Assembly (NCBI RefSeq): GCF_047948215.1
Contig: NC_134461.1
Coordinates: forward strand, 87,912,245-87,976,244
DNA length: 64,000 nt
Direction: 5' to 3'
Origin: Lycorma delicatula
Taxonomy: Eukaryota; Arthropoda; Insecta; Hemiptera; Fulgoridae
The translations under genes and the position numbers were made by a program. Shown here one piece after another: positions 1 through 14,500 of the stretch (its first letter is position 1; each line of letters opens with the position of its first letter). The notes under the pieces are model-generated. The model was not told the origin of the DNA and ran no database searches. It was given only the letters and a program-made list of their open reading frames with translations.

Positions 1-2083
1 AGGGTTAAAAAACATATATGCAACTCATACTAAAAGGAACTAAATATGAATAAAAAACTTACTGTAAACTTAACTTACAAAAAGTTAATAAATTAACTTT
101 TTTATTCTAACAACTACTGTTACCTAATAAGACACAATTAATGTTAAACTGTTAAAGAATGAGCCTTCCAATAGTTGGATATTAGGTTCATATCATGTAA
201 CAGAATTCAGCAGGTTTTAACGTGATTCCTTCATCCATTCTCTTATTCTTAGTATATAGCAAAAAATATACGAATGAAAGATTTTGAATCGATGGAAAGG
301 TTTAGCGTAAGTCATTTAGTCTAAACAACACAACTGTACATTTCCTTGTAATATTTTTTTATTGTCGTAACAGATTTTTTTTTTATCTCTTATTATTTGA
401 TCCTTCTCTATTCTTTCATTATAATTACATCTAATCTTAGTGTGAATTAACTTTAAATTGATAAAAATAATACCAATTTAGCACTGCTTCAAAGGAGAAT
501 TAGTGCATTTTGCAAGAATCTACAGAAAAAATATTTCCTTATTGAAGTGTACCAAATAAAATATAATAATATTCTTAAATTCTTTTGAAAACATGCTTAT
601 CAGTGATAGACAGCCTTTGAGTCATAACAGTTTTCTTGGAAGAAGTACTATTCTAGTATAGTTTTTTATATAAATAACTCTCCATCAAGATTTGTTATTT
701 TTAGTATTACAATAAAAACAAGAAAAAATTGCACATGCTGCATTCTTCAATACCATCATTGTCTTGTCTTCAAAGAAAAAACCACCATGAGCAGATTTTT
801 TATTAAAGTACTCATCCAGTGATTTCATGACCACTTGATTATAATTTATTTTTTCTTATTTCCAACCAAACAAAGATATAAACTGTTAATATTAAGCAAA
901 TGAAGAAGATTTGATTTTGTAGTGATGGGTTTTCTTATTTGGCATATATTATAATACAGTTAACTTAGTTGTATGAAGAGAGAAATTTATCAACTGAATA
1001 GAATGCATTATCAATTAGAAATACATTTAACAATCTTTTGAATAATTTTCTACACCACTAAAACTTTTTATTCTATTTCATGTTTTTCTATTAATTGAAG
1101 ATATAGAACGTCATCTTTTGAAATAATTTTAAATAATGCTGTTCAATATGAATGTTATTCTAATAGATTGTATTATGATCCACTGATATCTTCATTCTTT
1201 TTTAAGGTTAAAGACTTATATGCATAACAATTTCATATATTTACAAACTTGGAATTTTCAGTAAACCTAAACAAAAGCATACCTACATTAGTCTATTTGT
1301 TTCATATTAAACGCAAAATACAAAGGTAGATTTCTCAGTTTTTAAAATTCTTAGTAAATTATAATAATATGACAAGGCAGCCTAAATAATAATGATGCAT
1401 CTAATATGTGATATGAGACCATGATAAATTGTATTTTATTTGGTATTGTTCAGTCTAGCAATTTCTTTTGAAGCATATACACCAAATACTAATTAATCAC
1501 AAAGGCATCAACAAATTTTTCTGATGATAAAAATGTATAACTAATTTTATCATTTAGTATACTGTTATTGATTAAATTTTTAATTTGCATTGTTGTTTAT
1601 ATTTATTACAGAATTCAGAAAACTTGATTTTTAAAAATTGATATGTTTTATTGCCTATTTGTAAATTTACTGCCGATAACAGAATGCTTCAACCTTTATT
1701 ATGTTACATAGTTGTAAAATAGTAATATTTAATAATTATAATTTTTCTTCCAAACAGTACCATTACTTTTGTTCCATTTTTTCTTAGTAAATTTTTCTAC
1801 TAGTATATACCATTTAGTAATTAGCTTCCACTCATTTTTTGTTTCTATTAAAAGAAAAAAATAATGCCTTAATGAACAAACAATTAACTATGGTAATATT
1901 GTTTATTATTTGTTCTTGTAATAAATAATTAAAAAGTAGAAAAAAATATAAAAATTATAATTTTTAGAAATCTGTTATATGTAATTTTTTAGCTTGAAGA
2001 TCTGTAGACTAAAAGTACAACAAGGCTGGTAAGTGACTTTTATACAGTATGCTACCAGGTGGGTTAGATTAATTATATACATT

Positions 2084-2105
2084 TATATATATATATATAT
2101 ATATA
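2084..2105. repeat. (AT)n microsatellite
   Basis: About eleven AT units. Similar shorter (TA)n runs occur at about 28039, 29345, 40421, 60927, 60974 and 62462. Confidence 0.95.
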
Positions 2106-3122
2106 AAATAACTGTCTAATAACTGCACAATCATTATTATAATTATTGGTGAAAACTAAGTGTCTATTAATATTATAATAAAAATAATATATTTCTTATA
2201 ATATTATAAATAAATATTATATTGTATTAATGTTTATATTTACTAATATAATAATATTAAACTCATAATTTGTAAAACTGTAAATGTATACAATAAGGGT
2301 ATAGTATTATATACATGTTTATATATATACATGTGAACTGTGATGTTTCAAACAGGGTCTTCAACACAATAATATTTAAGATTAGTACAATAATCAGTTC
2401 TCTTTTTCAAATTTATTAATATATCAAAATAGAATAATTATAAATTAAGTTTTTTGAACAAAAAAAAATATTCTAATATAAAATATTTTCACGCTTTAGA
2501 TTGCAGCAGTTAAACTAAAATTCACTTGAAAGCCACACAAAAAATTAGTTAAAATATTATAAAATTACTGCCACCAAAAAGAAAAATCTAATTAGGTTTA
2601 ATGGACAATATAATCCAGTAAATTTATTGAATCATAATATTACAAATTTAATTACTGTTTTACACTCAAGTATGAGGAAAAGTATAAGAAAATCAAAACA
2701 AGAGAATCTTATATAATTTTCATTATATAAACATAGGCCTTCTATTTAGATGGTAAACTATTCCTATCAAATGCAGTATCACTGCAGATTGATTGCCCCC
2801 TCCGCTTATCCTTTACTTCTTTATTTCAATGTTAATTTCTTCTTACTTGGATGAATAACATGGGAACTAGATCAGTTACCATTCTGTTTTCACCTTTAGC
2901 ATCATACCACAGGATAGTAACTGGCAGGAAAGCCATTTTCCTATTCCAGCTAAATAGGGTAGTCACTCATTTTATTGTGCCTGTAAAAACACATACTCTC
3001 TTCCCCACATAAAAACAAACTAATAACTGAGATGGGTAATTGATAATGATCACCCTCCTACTGCTTTTAAAATCTAATTAATACCTACAGAAACATGTTC
3101 ATTCATTATGCGTGCACGCACA

Positions 3123-3149
3123 TGTGTGTGTGTGTGTGTGTGTGTGTGT
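3123..3149. repeat. (TG)n microsatellite
   Basis: About thirteen uninterrupted TG units following CGTGCACGCACA. Confidence 0.97.
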
Positions 3150-4974
3150 TGATACACATATAGACAGACAAATGAACAGACACAAATGAGAATTCATTAG
3201 AATAAAGATAAATATAACTAAACTGAAAATGAATTATCTTCAGAGATGTAACTCTATCAACTACAAAACTTTATCAAAAAAATAGATTTCAATGATGTCA
3301 CTGACACTGACACCATATAAATTCAGCAGATTTTGCATTCTCAGCATAGTCTAGATTTCACAGATCTCTTTTGATTATAATTTCTAAACAAAATAATGGG
3401 AAAAATAAGTAACATCTGGATTAATGTGATTACTCTCAATCTATGGGTCAAACAATGACAAATTAGAAATGAACTCCTATTTTTGTAATTGTAACTCTGA
3501 TTCAGAAATTAAGAACAATTTAAGAAGCTTGCTGGATATCTAGACTCATTTACATGAAGACCTTTAAAATTTGATTTGATTATGTTTTACTTTTCATTGA
3601 TTTAATTCAGAGATTTTTTTAATGGAGTCATTACAAATGAATCAACACATATTTGTTAAGGGTCTTTAAAAAACTACTGATTGAGATTTAACTTTTCATA
3701 ATCTAATCTAATATAATAATTTGATTTGCATGTCTGAATAAAATTTAAAACAGAATTATAAAAAATAATGCTAATAACTCAGAAAAAATCATAGTATATG
3801 AGGTGTATCAATGAAACAATTTTTATTTAAGACATACAGAATAGGAGAAAAGGGATAAGTTTCTTTTAGAAAGTAAGAGAATTTTTAATGTGGAACAATG
3901 TGTTACTTACTACCACAAAGAATGTTCAGATTCTAACTGCTGCTTATCACTAATAATGTCTTGCGACCTGATAAAATAAATTATACAATTAAAATAATTA
4001 CACAACTATAAAAGAAGCTTCACAAATAGAAATACAAATAGAAATGGTAATGAAGGAAAACAAAAAAAAAATTGAAACTAAACTGGTTTGGAGGAAGGTG
4101 CAGTACAGAAGAACTCAAAACACAAAGTGATATTGGGATAAATGTAAAGTAACAAAAACCAGTTAAGTATTACAAAAGAAGGTTGCTGTCCAAAACTGTT
4201 AAGGATTCAAAGTGAAAGGATAAGGAATTCTATATTTTTCACTGAGGGCTGTGCTCAAGAAGATGAAGAAAATATAATGAAAAATACACTGAGTGTTTGT
4301 GAAAGTTAAATTCTGTGGAAAATGTATGGTCCAGTATGCAGAAATGGAGAATGAACGATAAGTTGTAATATGAAGTTGCAAAATTGCTAAATGATGCAGA
4401 TAAGATAATAATCATGGAAATTATGATGAAAAGAATGAATTAGTTAGAAATATGGAGATGATGTGTAAAGAAGATTTATAGAGAAATTCCTAAAAGAAAG
4501 GAGACCGACGGGGTCACCTGAAGAAAATATGGAATGAGATATGACACCCTGAATGACCACAGTGACCTGAGAGAAGTGACTATCCACGAGAGAAATGAGA
4601 TCAGAAATAGGAGGAGAAGGTTACAGAAATACAGTGATAATGAACAATATAACAATCTGTGTTAAAAAAATAATTGTTTTGCATTTATTTTTCTTCATTA
4701 CTCATTTGAAGGATGTATAATTTACTCATTTAGAAAACTTTACTCATTTAGATAATGTATAAAACTCATTTATAGCAATACTGTGTAGAGTACATTTACA
4801 GTATAATAGTGAAAAGAAATACTAAAAGGAATGGTTTTTACTAAAGAGCATACAAACTCACAGTAAACGGAAAGGCCCTGTACTTTAAACTTGCATTAGC
4901 TTTAATAACAATAAAAATCTATCAACTTCACAAGTATATTTACAGTGTAGTATTTTGCAACCTGCGGGGTCATT

Positions 4975-5514
4975 CATTGTTTCTCAACCTACAACTTTAC
5001 ACATAACAATAAAACTATTTTATGATGAAAAAACCATTCATAAAAATCATTTTACTTACATTTTATTTTACTTATGTAAAGAAAATAAATTAATGAGATG
5101 GTTGTGTTTGTTTTTCATTTAAACGTTTCTCCATAAGTGGATCTATGTTAGAAACACACACAAATTCAAACTGTTTTCAAGTGATACAAGACAATTCCTA
5201 TATTTAGTTGTTGTGCAACCATAGACAAAAAAATCCTTTTCACAGATGTAAGACGTGCCAAAAGGTAATAATATTTTCAATGCTTCTGTGACAGATTTTC
5301 ATATTCACTTCAATGAGCAAGCCAAAACATATCTAAATCTTCAGATGTGAAGTGTAGTTCTAATGTTTTATCGGCACACACTTTAATGATCAGGTTGTGA
5401 ATCTCAGCTGTTAACTTAACAGCTACAACAACATTTTCATCAAATGCATTCAGTACCCATCTTTTCAAGAAATTATTTTTATCATTTATGAGCAAAAATG
5501 GTTGAGAATCACAG
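4975..5514 (-). mobile_element. Internally deleted hAT-type element (ZBED5-like)
   Basis: The right end (rc of 5500-5514) reads CTGTGATTCTCAACC and the left end at 4975 reads CATTGTTTCTCAACC, imperfect terminal inverted repeats of hAT form. No 8-bp target duplication is visible. The minus strand from 5495 carries the transposase C terminus: RWVLNAFDE, ELHFTSEDLDMFWLAH and SEYENLSQKH, then a decayed stretch ending FLSMVAQQL. This is the hAT dimerisation region seen in ZBED5/SCAND3-like proteins. The upstream catalytic part is missing, with the right end only a few bases before the open stretch. Confidence 0.6.
5310..5495 (-). pseudogene. hAT-type transposase C-terminal fragment
   Basis: A 61-residue open stretch matching the region just before and within the hAT C-terminal dimerisation domain (WVLNAF, LHFTSEDLDMFWL). 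Homology continues for about 40 residues beyond the stop in a decayed form. It lacks the zinc-finger and catalytic parts and is not a functional gene. Confidence 0.55.
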
Positions 5515-8500
5515 GTTTAGAAGAAATACATCAAGTCTAATATACATACCAGAAACACGTTTAAGACATTATATTAAAATAAACAATATGAATGATTATT
5601 AACATTACGTAAGACTTACTTATAATCTCTTTTACACTATTTCTCTTTTCACCATAAATTTGTCAAAGCTATACTCAACACATCTCTCTTGAATCTACAT
5701 GTAATTCTTCACTACAAATGTTCACTTCTCAAAATCAAACAATTTAAGTTAAGAAATTTTTAGTTTAATTTATCTCCTTTTTCTATTAATCTCTTTTTGG
5801 GGCAGTAATCATTTCATCAATTTAACTAATATATATGTATATTTTATTTTTAAATAGTAATGAAAAAATCTAGAAGACATAAAATAAGTAGCTTACTTAA
5901 AACTCATGAAAGAAAAAATATATACTGTATTGCTCAAAATACAAGCTGCACCCCAAAAATTACCACTTAAACCAAAAAAATCTTGTTTAATGAATCAGCT
6001 AAATCAAAAGTTTTTTTTAGAAAAATAAAATATACTACGACATTGATGTATGTTATAAAACTGTGATAATATTACACAACTTGAAATCATACGGAATAAA
6101 AAATAAACCCCGAACCTATTCTTTTTTTCCCCATTATAACCAAAATTAGGATTTTCTTGGCCTTTAAATGTTTTTTCTGCATCTTTGTATGATAATTTAT
6201 AATCTGCAGGAGTTTTATACTGATTTTTCCTTATATATAATGGAAAAAAGCATTAATAATATCACTGAATAATGAACAACGATAATAAAAATCTTAATAA
6301 AAAACCAGTACACACAGTTAAATCCCATTTTAAAGTTAAATTTTTTTTATTAACAATATATATTCTCTTTTTGTTTATTTGATATGACCTTTAATGAATT
6401 TCAATAATTTTGGTTTTTATGGTTATTTTTCTTTTGAAAAGATGTCACTTGCCTACAGTTTTTATTATTTTAAGTATTCATAAGCTATGAAATAGCAATG
6501 AGATATTAGATAAGTAATCTATAAGAGAGATGCTCTGAAATTATATAGGCAGAGACATACCTGCTGAACACATTACCAGATTTAGTTGAATGAAATTAAG
6601 AAAACAAAACATCCACCTGAGAAAAATAGCATTACAATGAAAATAACAAAAACTATAATTTATTGAACAATTACTGTTTTAAATCAGTAAAATTAAGCAG
6701 AAACCAAATAACAGTACATTTGAACTTTAAAATAAAATGCAATAAAAGAACATAAAATTCAAAAATGTTGTAATTAATAAATGTGACTTCATTGATTTAT
6801 ATACTGAATCAATTTAATTCCTTGAAGCAAATGGAATATTGCATTATAAATAGAAAGAATATAATATGTACAGAAATTATTGGTTTCTATCACTTCTGAA
6901 ATACTTTCCTTACCTATCTACACACTGATTCAGATGGCACCCATTTCTGGAAATGGCCTAGAATTCCTTTTCCCTTTTCTTCAATACTCTTGAGTTCTTT
7001 TATGCTGGGTATCAGTGATATCATAAAATATCTTCTTTCCTTTACATGATCTTTTTTTAGGAACAGCCAGAAACCATCAGATATCAAGTAATTAAGCAAT
7101 ATGATTTAATTCAGTAACAAATGTTCTAACCAAAAACTCTCTCATGATGAATGCACCATGGTTTAGTTTTGTTGTGACGGATAATCTGTTTGTCAGGTTT
7201 CAGGTTTTTTCTCCAAACAGAATCTATAATCTGGATTTATAGGCTGCGGCAAACCACTAAAAACCTTGCAGAAAGACCATACCCATTTATAAAATAATAC
7301 TCTTAACAATTCTTCTTTTTAAGTAAATCTCTCTTTAAGTAAATACTAGTGTTAAGACCTCCTCTGAAGTAACAGAATAATGAAAATACATAAGAATCTC
7401 CTTGCATTATTTATTTCTTAAAGAAAACTAGGTCAACAATGATCAATCAATTCATATATAATATATTCACAGATGTAATTATAAAATGTAAACAGATAAA
7501 TGCTTACATTAACACATATAATTAGAAAAGAAATGTTAATGTAATGTATTAAATTGAATACCAATAGTGAATAAATCTCACAGGTCTGACTGAATGATTT
7601 ATAGTTTACACTTCTATGTGCCACACGATTCTAGTAATGGTGGAGGGTAGGTCCTTTAGAAATCCTGAATCTGTTCGTGGGTGGCTGTTTGAAAAAACCT
7701 TAACCATCAATATTGCAACATATATTACTGATTAACAGAAAATTAATGATCAGTAATATGTTGTTTTCATTCTGAGTAAAACGTCCAAATTTCCTTACAA
7801 ATTTTGCATGGGATTGTTACTCACCTTCTGAAGAAGGTTTTATGCTTCCCTTTGAGTACAATTGATAGTCTCATACTGCAGTTCATCAAATTATAGATTA
7901 TTTTTTCTAATCAGACATTCCTTAATTAAAATGGGATGGCTAGAAATTACTCAAAATTCTTGAACAATTTCCCATTTTAACATTCTTAGTTGATCTGGAA
8001 GAATATCTGCCTGTGGACTGATTTGGTAATTTTGTTTTCTGTCCAGTGGCTTCATAATAAGTTTAATGACTATAATATATTATTAGGTAAACCAAGCCTT
8101 GTAATTATTTGTAAAACACAAACAGTATACCAATATGATGGACATATTCATCATCATAATCACATCAATTATAAATGGAAGACAAAATGAAACCATTCAT
8201 TTTAGAAGAAAGAATAGGCAGTTTACATTATGAACAATACAGTATAACAAAACAAAGTCAATTATTTAATTATTATTAACAAAATACAATATTTTACAAA
8301 AAAATAAATAGAAAATGATTTTTTATATGATTAGAATATACACAATAATAATTCTTAAATATACTACAAAATAGAATGTATTATAAAGATTTAGAGAAGT
8401 ATAAAGATTAAATATAACAAAAAACTGAAATAAAGGGACCAAATAATGCAATTTAATAACTTTATAAATTCTTTAAACACTTTCTTTTAATTTTTTATAA

Positions 8501-11500
8501 CATAGCTAAACATTAGAATGAAATTAAACCTTTTTCTAAAAAGAAAAATAGGAATGTAGTGTAAAAGTAATAAAATGCATTAAATCAGTTTTATATATAT
8601 ATAGAAAAGTTTTATACATAGTAATAAGAAAATAAAAAATAAAATGAAAAATGATCTAATAATATTCAGTGAAACAGTAATAATATAAATATGTAATACA
8701 TCCAGTCCATCAAATGTTTCTAAATGTATACAATTTGTCCACAATATAAATACATCCTATCAAAAAAATACAAAAACTGCTTAAATACAAATTAGATAAC
8801 TGTACTTCTACTCAAATACCTTTCAAGAAAATAATGGAATTAAAAATACAAAATTAAGTCGCATAGATTATTAAAGTTGTCAATCCACAGGACATTTTGG
8901 CCTGCTTGATGCCATAAAATGCTATTAAAAAAAATAAACCAAATGAAACTAGGCAACAATACATCCTACACCAAAAATTATACAATTGTGGCCATGTCAA
9001 TCTCCCATCAGAAGTAAATATGAATTGCCTGAATCAACCAAACAAGAAAGTACATTAAAGACTGAATATATCACAATCATGTATTGATTATCAAGAGTTG
9101 TTCAATGGCATTCATGATCAGAAGGAAAGTAATCTTTAATGTAGCTTACAGAAAAATTTAAAAAAAACTGAACACCCTCACTATGTTGTTAACATTATGG
9201 TCGGTAATCTGGAACACAATAATAGTCTACATGACTTCAAACAAGGTTATATTTTCTTTCTTTAATCTGTATTTTGCTAATATCTCTTCCTATCCATTCC
9301 ACTACATTGTCATCTAGTTGTTAATGTGAGTCACATGGATTATTCCATTTATACTGATTTTATCAGTTAAGAATCAAGTATTTTTAGTGAAATGAAGTGT
9401 TTTGTACAGTTTAGATGAATATAAGGAAAAAGGGTAGAATAAGCTAGTGGGAAAATTTCCTGATTATAACCATGACATTGTAATATAATGTGGCAGTTAT
9501 TCTATAAAACTGGAGATCAATGGTACCAAAATTCTATGAATTCTAAAAGGAAAATTCATGGATAAATCATATCACACTGAATAAATGTTTAATGTGGTAC
9601 TTTTTTAATGTGGCACAAAAGTAAAGGTGTCATGGTAATGCTAATAAGAAGTTGAAACAAGCTTATATTTACTCTCTACAAGATAATAACAGCAGCAATC
9701 AACTGCAATAAATTAACTATACCAAAGAAAATATCTAGTATTGTCATTGGAATGATTTATGTACTATCAATGGAAATGAAACAGGCAATTTAATTATTCC
9801 TTAAATCTGATTTAATTAACCACGTTACATTAGCATTTTACATCTTGTCATCAAATAAATCTGCAGAAGATAAAGAAAAGACATGTTCCAAAGATTCCTT
9901 TGGAACCTTTAGTACATCATTTCTTAAACAGATAATTTATCATGTAGTCCCTCATCCTTTCACAGTCCTTTATTCAATTAATTAAGAATAAAATATTAAA
10001 TGACCACATTCAAAAAATACTGCAATGATAATTAGTTTAGCAGTTAGTGGCCAGAGGCCCTGAAAAGAAAATTAACAAGAATCATGGACATTAGTTTGGA
10101 ACTAGGAAATCTCAGAATTTCGTAATCCATAAAATATACATGCCATTTCTTTTTTATATGCTTGTATATAAGATACCAAAATTATATTTTCCAAACAAAT
10201 TTAACAATGAAAATGGGTGCACTTTATTATACATGTATATATGTATAAAATAATGACCAAATATTTAAAGAAACACAATTGTTGCTATAAGTTGAAGGCC
10301 CTGAATGTATTATAACTTATCTCACTATTTATAATATATGTATACACACAAATAATTTTATCTTTATGTATATTTTTTATAAGTGTATGTGTATGTAAAT
10401 GTATATATATATGCATTGTGTTTGTTAATTCTATTACGTGTTTTAATAATATATAAATGTTACTGAAAATAAACCACTGACTGCCAAATAATAATTTACA
10501 CAAGTTAATTAATGTCTTTAATTAATTTAAATATATATGTATATACACCACTCATATATAATTTTTAACTAACGAAAAAATGTTACATGGATATGTAACT
10601 AATATTAAATGATCAAGTTATGAAATACACCGAACAAACAATTCATACTATGCTGTTAGATCTGATCATTTAATTAAAAAATTTACCTTGAATAAAAAAA
10701 AATTTATTGCAAATGTAACGATTCTTTAAATTAGTTATTATTCTAATTAAATTTTAATGGAAGAGAAATTAAAGATTAAATAATAATTGGAGGAAAAATT
10801 TTATGAAATAATGGATTAAATGAGATATTCAGATAAGCATTATTACATTAAATTAGCAGCATGCAACTAAATTTAATCAATTAAATTACTTGTAACGATG
10901 TGCAGGAATTTCAAACTTAATAACAATGACTGACCATCTAGTATAAACAGTCATATGTATTTGTCACTAAATGCATGTGTTCATACATGTGTATGTATAC
11001 AAGTAAATAAATAATTATGAAATAAACAGATGATATATAAAGAATGATAAGAAAACTTCACACGTGTTAAACAAAAGTATACAAACCAACAAATGTTATT
11101 AGTAATAAAAGACAATGGAGTCACAAAAATTATTCAAAATACATAAATAGTTAAAAGTAAAGAAAGTTCATTGGATTAGTCTTTTTGTTCCCACTGCTGA
11201 TTGTAATTAGACATATATTAATCATAATACTATATACTGCTCAAATACGATAAGTATACTATTTAATATTTGTACATGATGGAACAAAACTCGCATGCAG
11301 TATCTTAACGTATTTCAGAGGATCATTGAGAGTGTCCCCTTAAGAAGTATCACCCTGTTCTGGGACAGCTCTTTAGTTTCTAAAGGAAAAGCAATTTATT
11401 CTATCATGAAAATAAGCTGATCTACAAAAAAAAACTGATCAATAATGTGTTGCTCCTATTCAGAGTATCTTGAAGTTATGGGTAAGATGAATACCCACAA

Positions 11501-14500
11501 TCTAACAGAGCTTTACAACTAAGCTCTGGATAAGTTGGTTTATCTTGGGCCATACTACTTCCTTTGGCTAAATAGCCTACTCACAACTTCCTTATCCTGT
11601 AAAATAAAACCAGGCCACTAAAATCAATCCAGCCACCAGTCATATTACTCTACTAATTAAATGATGTTTTTACTCAAAAGACCATTTTGAAGTTATAATA
11701 TGCATTTAAATATTAACAGAGTTTAAAAGGCAAACTCTACTGAAAAGGTACTTCAACAAATAAGCTTATCATAAACCAATTAAATAGAAATACAATCCTC
11801 ATCACAGTCAGCTCTCACCAGATTATATCAATAATAGTGAACTGGATCTGTAGATCCTGGCATCCTTAGTACAACATCTAGCAGAATTTAACCTTTGTCC
11901 GTAGAAACTAATAAATTGGGAGTGAAGAGATCAAGGTAAAAAGAATAAGGAAAATCAATAATCCTTAAGATAATCAAGGTAATTTTTTTACCCAGAACAG
12001 GAGCAGCATATTATTGACAATTTTTCATCAACCAGGTTTAATATATGCTGTAACAAAAACTGCTTTCCCTCCAGAAATTAAAGAATCGCCTGAATACAGG
12101 TGGTACAGAGCTTTCAAAAAAGATATTTACAACTGTGTGGTGTATGGAATTATCTAAATGAACTGAAAAAAAAAACACGTCAATATGCAAACAGCGAAAA
12201 ATTTTTAGTGTTAAGATAACCAAGACATGAGTAACAGAACAAATATAAAATGAGATAGACATACTTGAACTAAAAGCGTTGATGAAATAACAAAAAAAAA
12301 TTTTCACAGCAAATTCTACATGCTTGTATGTTCTCTATGTAAAGATATGCACATAAATAAAAAAAATAAATTGCCTCAATGAGCCAGTCTTGTATGCATC
12401 TATGACAACGCACTTCATAGAAGCACTTAGTTTTAATGATGGTCTTTCTGATCATTTTGCACACACATGAACTTATATTTCACATAATAAAAAATATTTG
12501 AATGTCATAAACTAAGATTATTATTATTATTATTATATATGTACCTGTCTAACTATATGATTAATTACCTTTTATTAAGTTCTATAAACTATATTTAGTA
12601 CTAACCAACTTGGTAAGAAGTAAGATATACAAAGTTAATATGTATGTAAGGAAACTGTAATAATGTATTCGTAATTTGTGCCTCTATATATTGTATAAAT
12701 TATATTATCCTCATATTGTATTAAACATATTGCATATTCAAATCTATATTAAATTAAAAAAATTACTATTATTTTAAAACTGTGTTTTTCCAGAATATAA
12801 ATGAAAGATTATTTAAAAACTAGTTATATTTTTATATTCTATGTTGTGCATGTATAAATATCACTGACAAACCCCATTAATGTCTGTTTGTTTAACAATT
12901 TTCACAAAATGGAAGTTCTGTTAGACAAAATCAAAAATGATTAAAGCTCCTCAGCCAAACTGTGATATTGAAAATCTATTGAGAGATTGTAAGAAAGCAA
13001 TAATCTTTCAGTAACTTCTACAACTGCATTAAATGAAAATTAAAAATAAAAATAAATGTCTAATAATTTGTTATTTTTTAATTTCTACATTAAGTTCATG
13101 AATACTTACAAAAAAATTACTACGAATTGCTAACTGACATGGAAAATGTGTAACAATTAATGGGGAAAAATCCATTAATCTCTTTCATTTAATTTTTTAA
13201 ATATCTAATAGCAACTCTACTAATCTACATTGTGGAGATATAACAGATCTGCTATAATAATGAGACGCATCAGGATTCATGTTTCCTAACCAGGATTTAC
13301 ACAAAAAGCCAAATTAGTGGCAGAGTATACTCAAGCCTCTTATTCCTAAAATCTAAATCTAGAAAATTTTATCTTTAAAGTTTAATTAAAATCACTTGAA
13401 TTGTTCTTCCGTGATATGGAAGGCAATCAGATATAAATTGAAATAATTGGGTATTTTGCTTAAAATTTTAAATGAATAAAAAACATATTAAAATAATGTG
13501 GAGTTAAAAAAATACTTTTTCCCCAAATAATTAATTGTTCATATAACTGTAAGCAAATATGTTTTTTTCTCAAAATTCATTTCATCTTCACTTAAAAAAA
13601 AATGTACAAATATATACGAAGAATAAATACACTATAAACTTATAAACCTAATCTCATACCATTAAAGTGATAATAAAAGATATTCAAAACATATAACTAT
13701 TTAAAACTGTCATACTGACAAAATCACACTTCACCTAATTAATAATACATGAAATAACTAGCCGCAATGGACATTTCTCACATGGCCTAAAGGAAACCAA
13801 AGAAAAACTTAAGTCAGATTAGAACTACTAACTACAGCTAATGGTGATAATATAATAAAAAAAAAAATGATAGCCATTTTATTAAATCTTATTTTTTTTG
13901 TAATATATACACATGCGTGAAAACTGTATCAACTAAACACACACATACACATACATGTATCTTTTATATATTATAATATCAAAATCAAACGATAAATCTC
14001 TAATACTCTTATTAATGACATAGCCCCTAAAATAGTTCAATGAACAACAAATATTGTTACAGGAAATCTTGTCCTACACAAAAGGTACCTTGCGCATGCA
14101 AATGGCAATTTTCAAAAAATGGATTTCATTATTCACTATCCACTTCACAACAATGAACAGTAGTACATGTTTGATGTCATACAAATAAAAAGAATCACCC
14201 AACAAATTTTTTTTTAAATGATTCATTTTTCCATTATCAAAAGTAAATTACTTTTTTTTTCAAATCTATGTTACATCATACATTTAATTCCTAACACATT
14301 GCCTTCTTCATGTATCAACAAATGTATTTAAATATTTTCTTTAAATCATAAATGTCAGGAAAAGTTTCAAGGATTGCACTTGTACCTGTTATCACTAGAA
14401 AAAATGAAAAGAAAGTTCTGAAAAGATTATTTGTATTTTGAATTATTCTGATAGTCTAAAACTTTTTTGGTACGTGCAGAGGGTAGAGAGGGAGAGATAA

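Larger units (their letters stand above)
1..4974. other. AT-rich non-coding DNA
   Basis: I see no gene here. It contains the two microsatellites listed. At 4440-4650 the plus strand has a purine-rich stretch (ERNEIRNRRRRLQKYSDNEQ in one frame) that could be the tail of an old LINE, too weak to call. Confidence 0.6.

Noticed and set aside
4440..4660. LINE C-terminal tail on the plus strand
   Set aside because: The resemblance is limited to Arg/Glu-rich composition with stops and no diagnostic motif.
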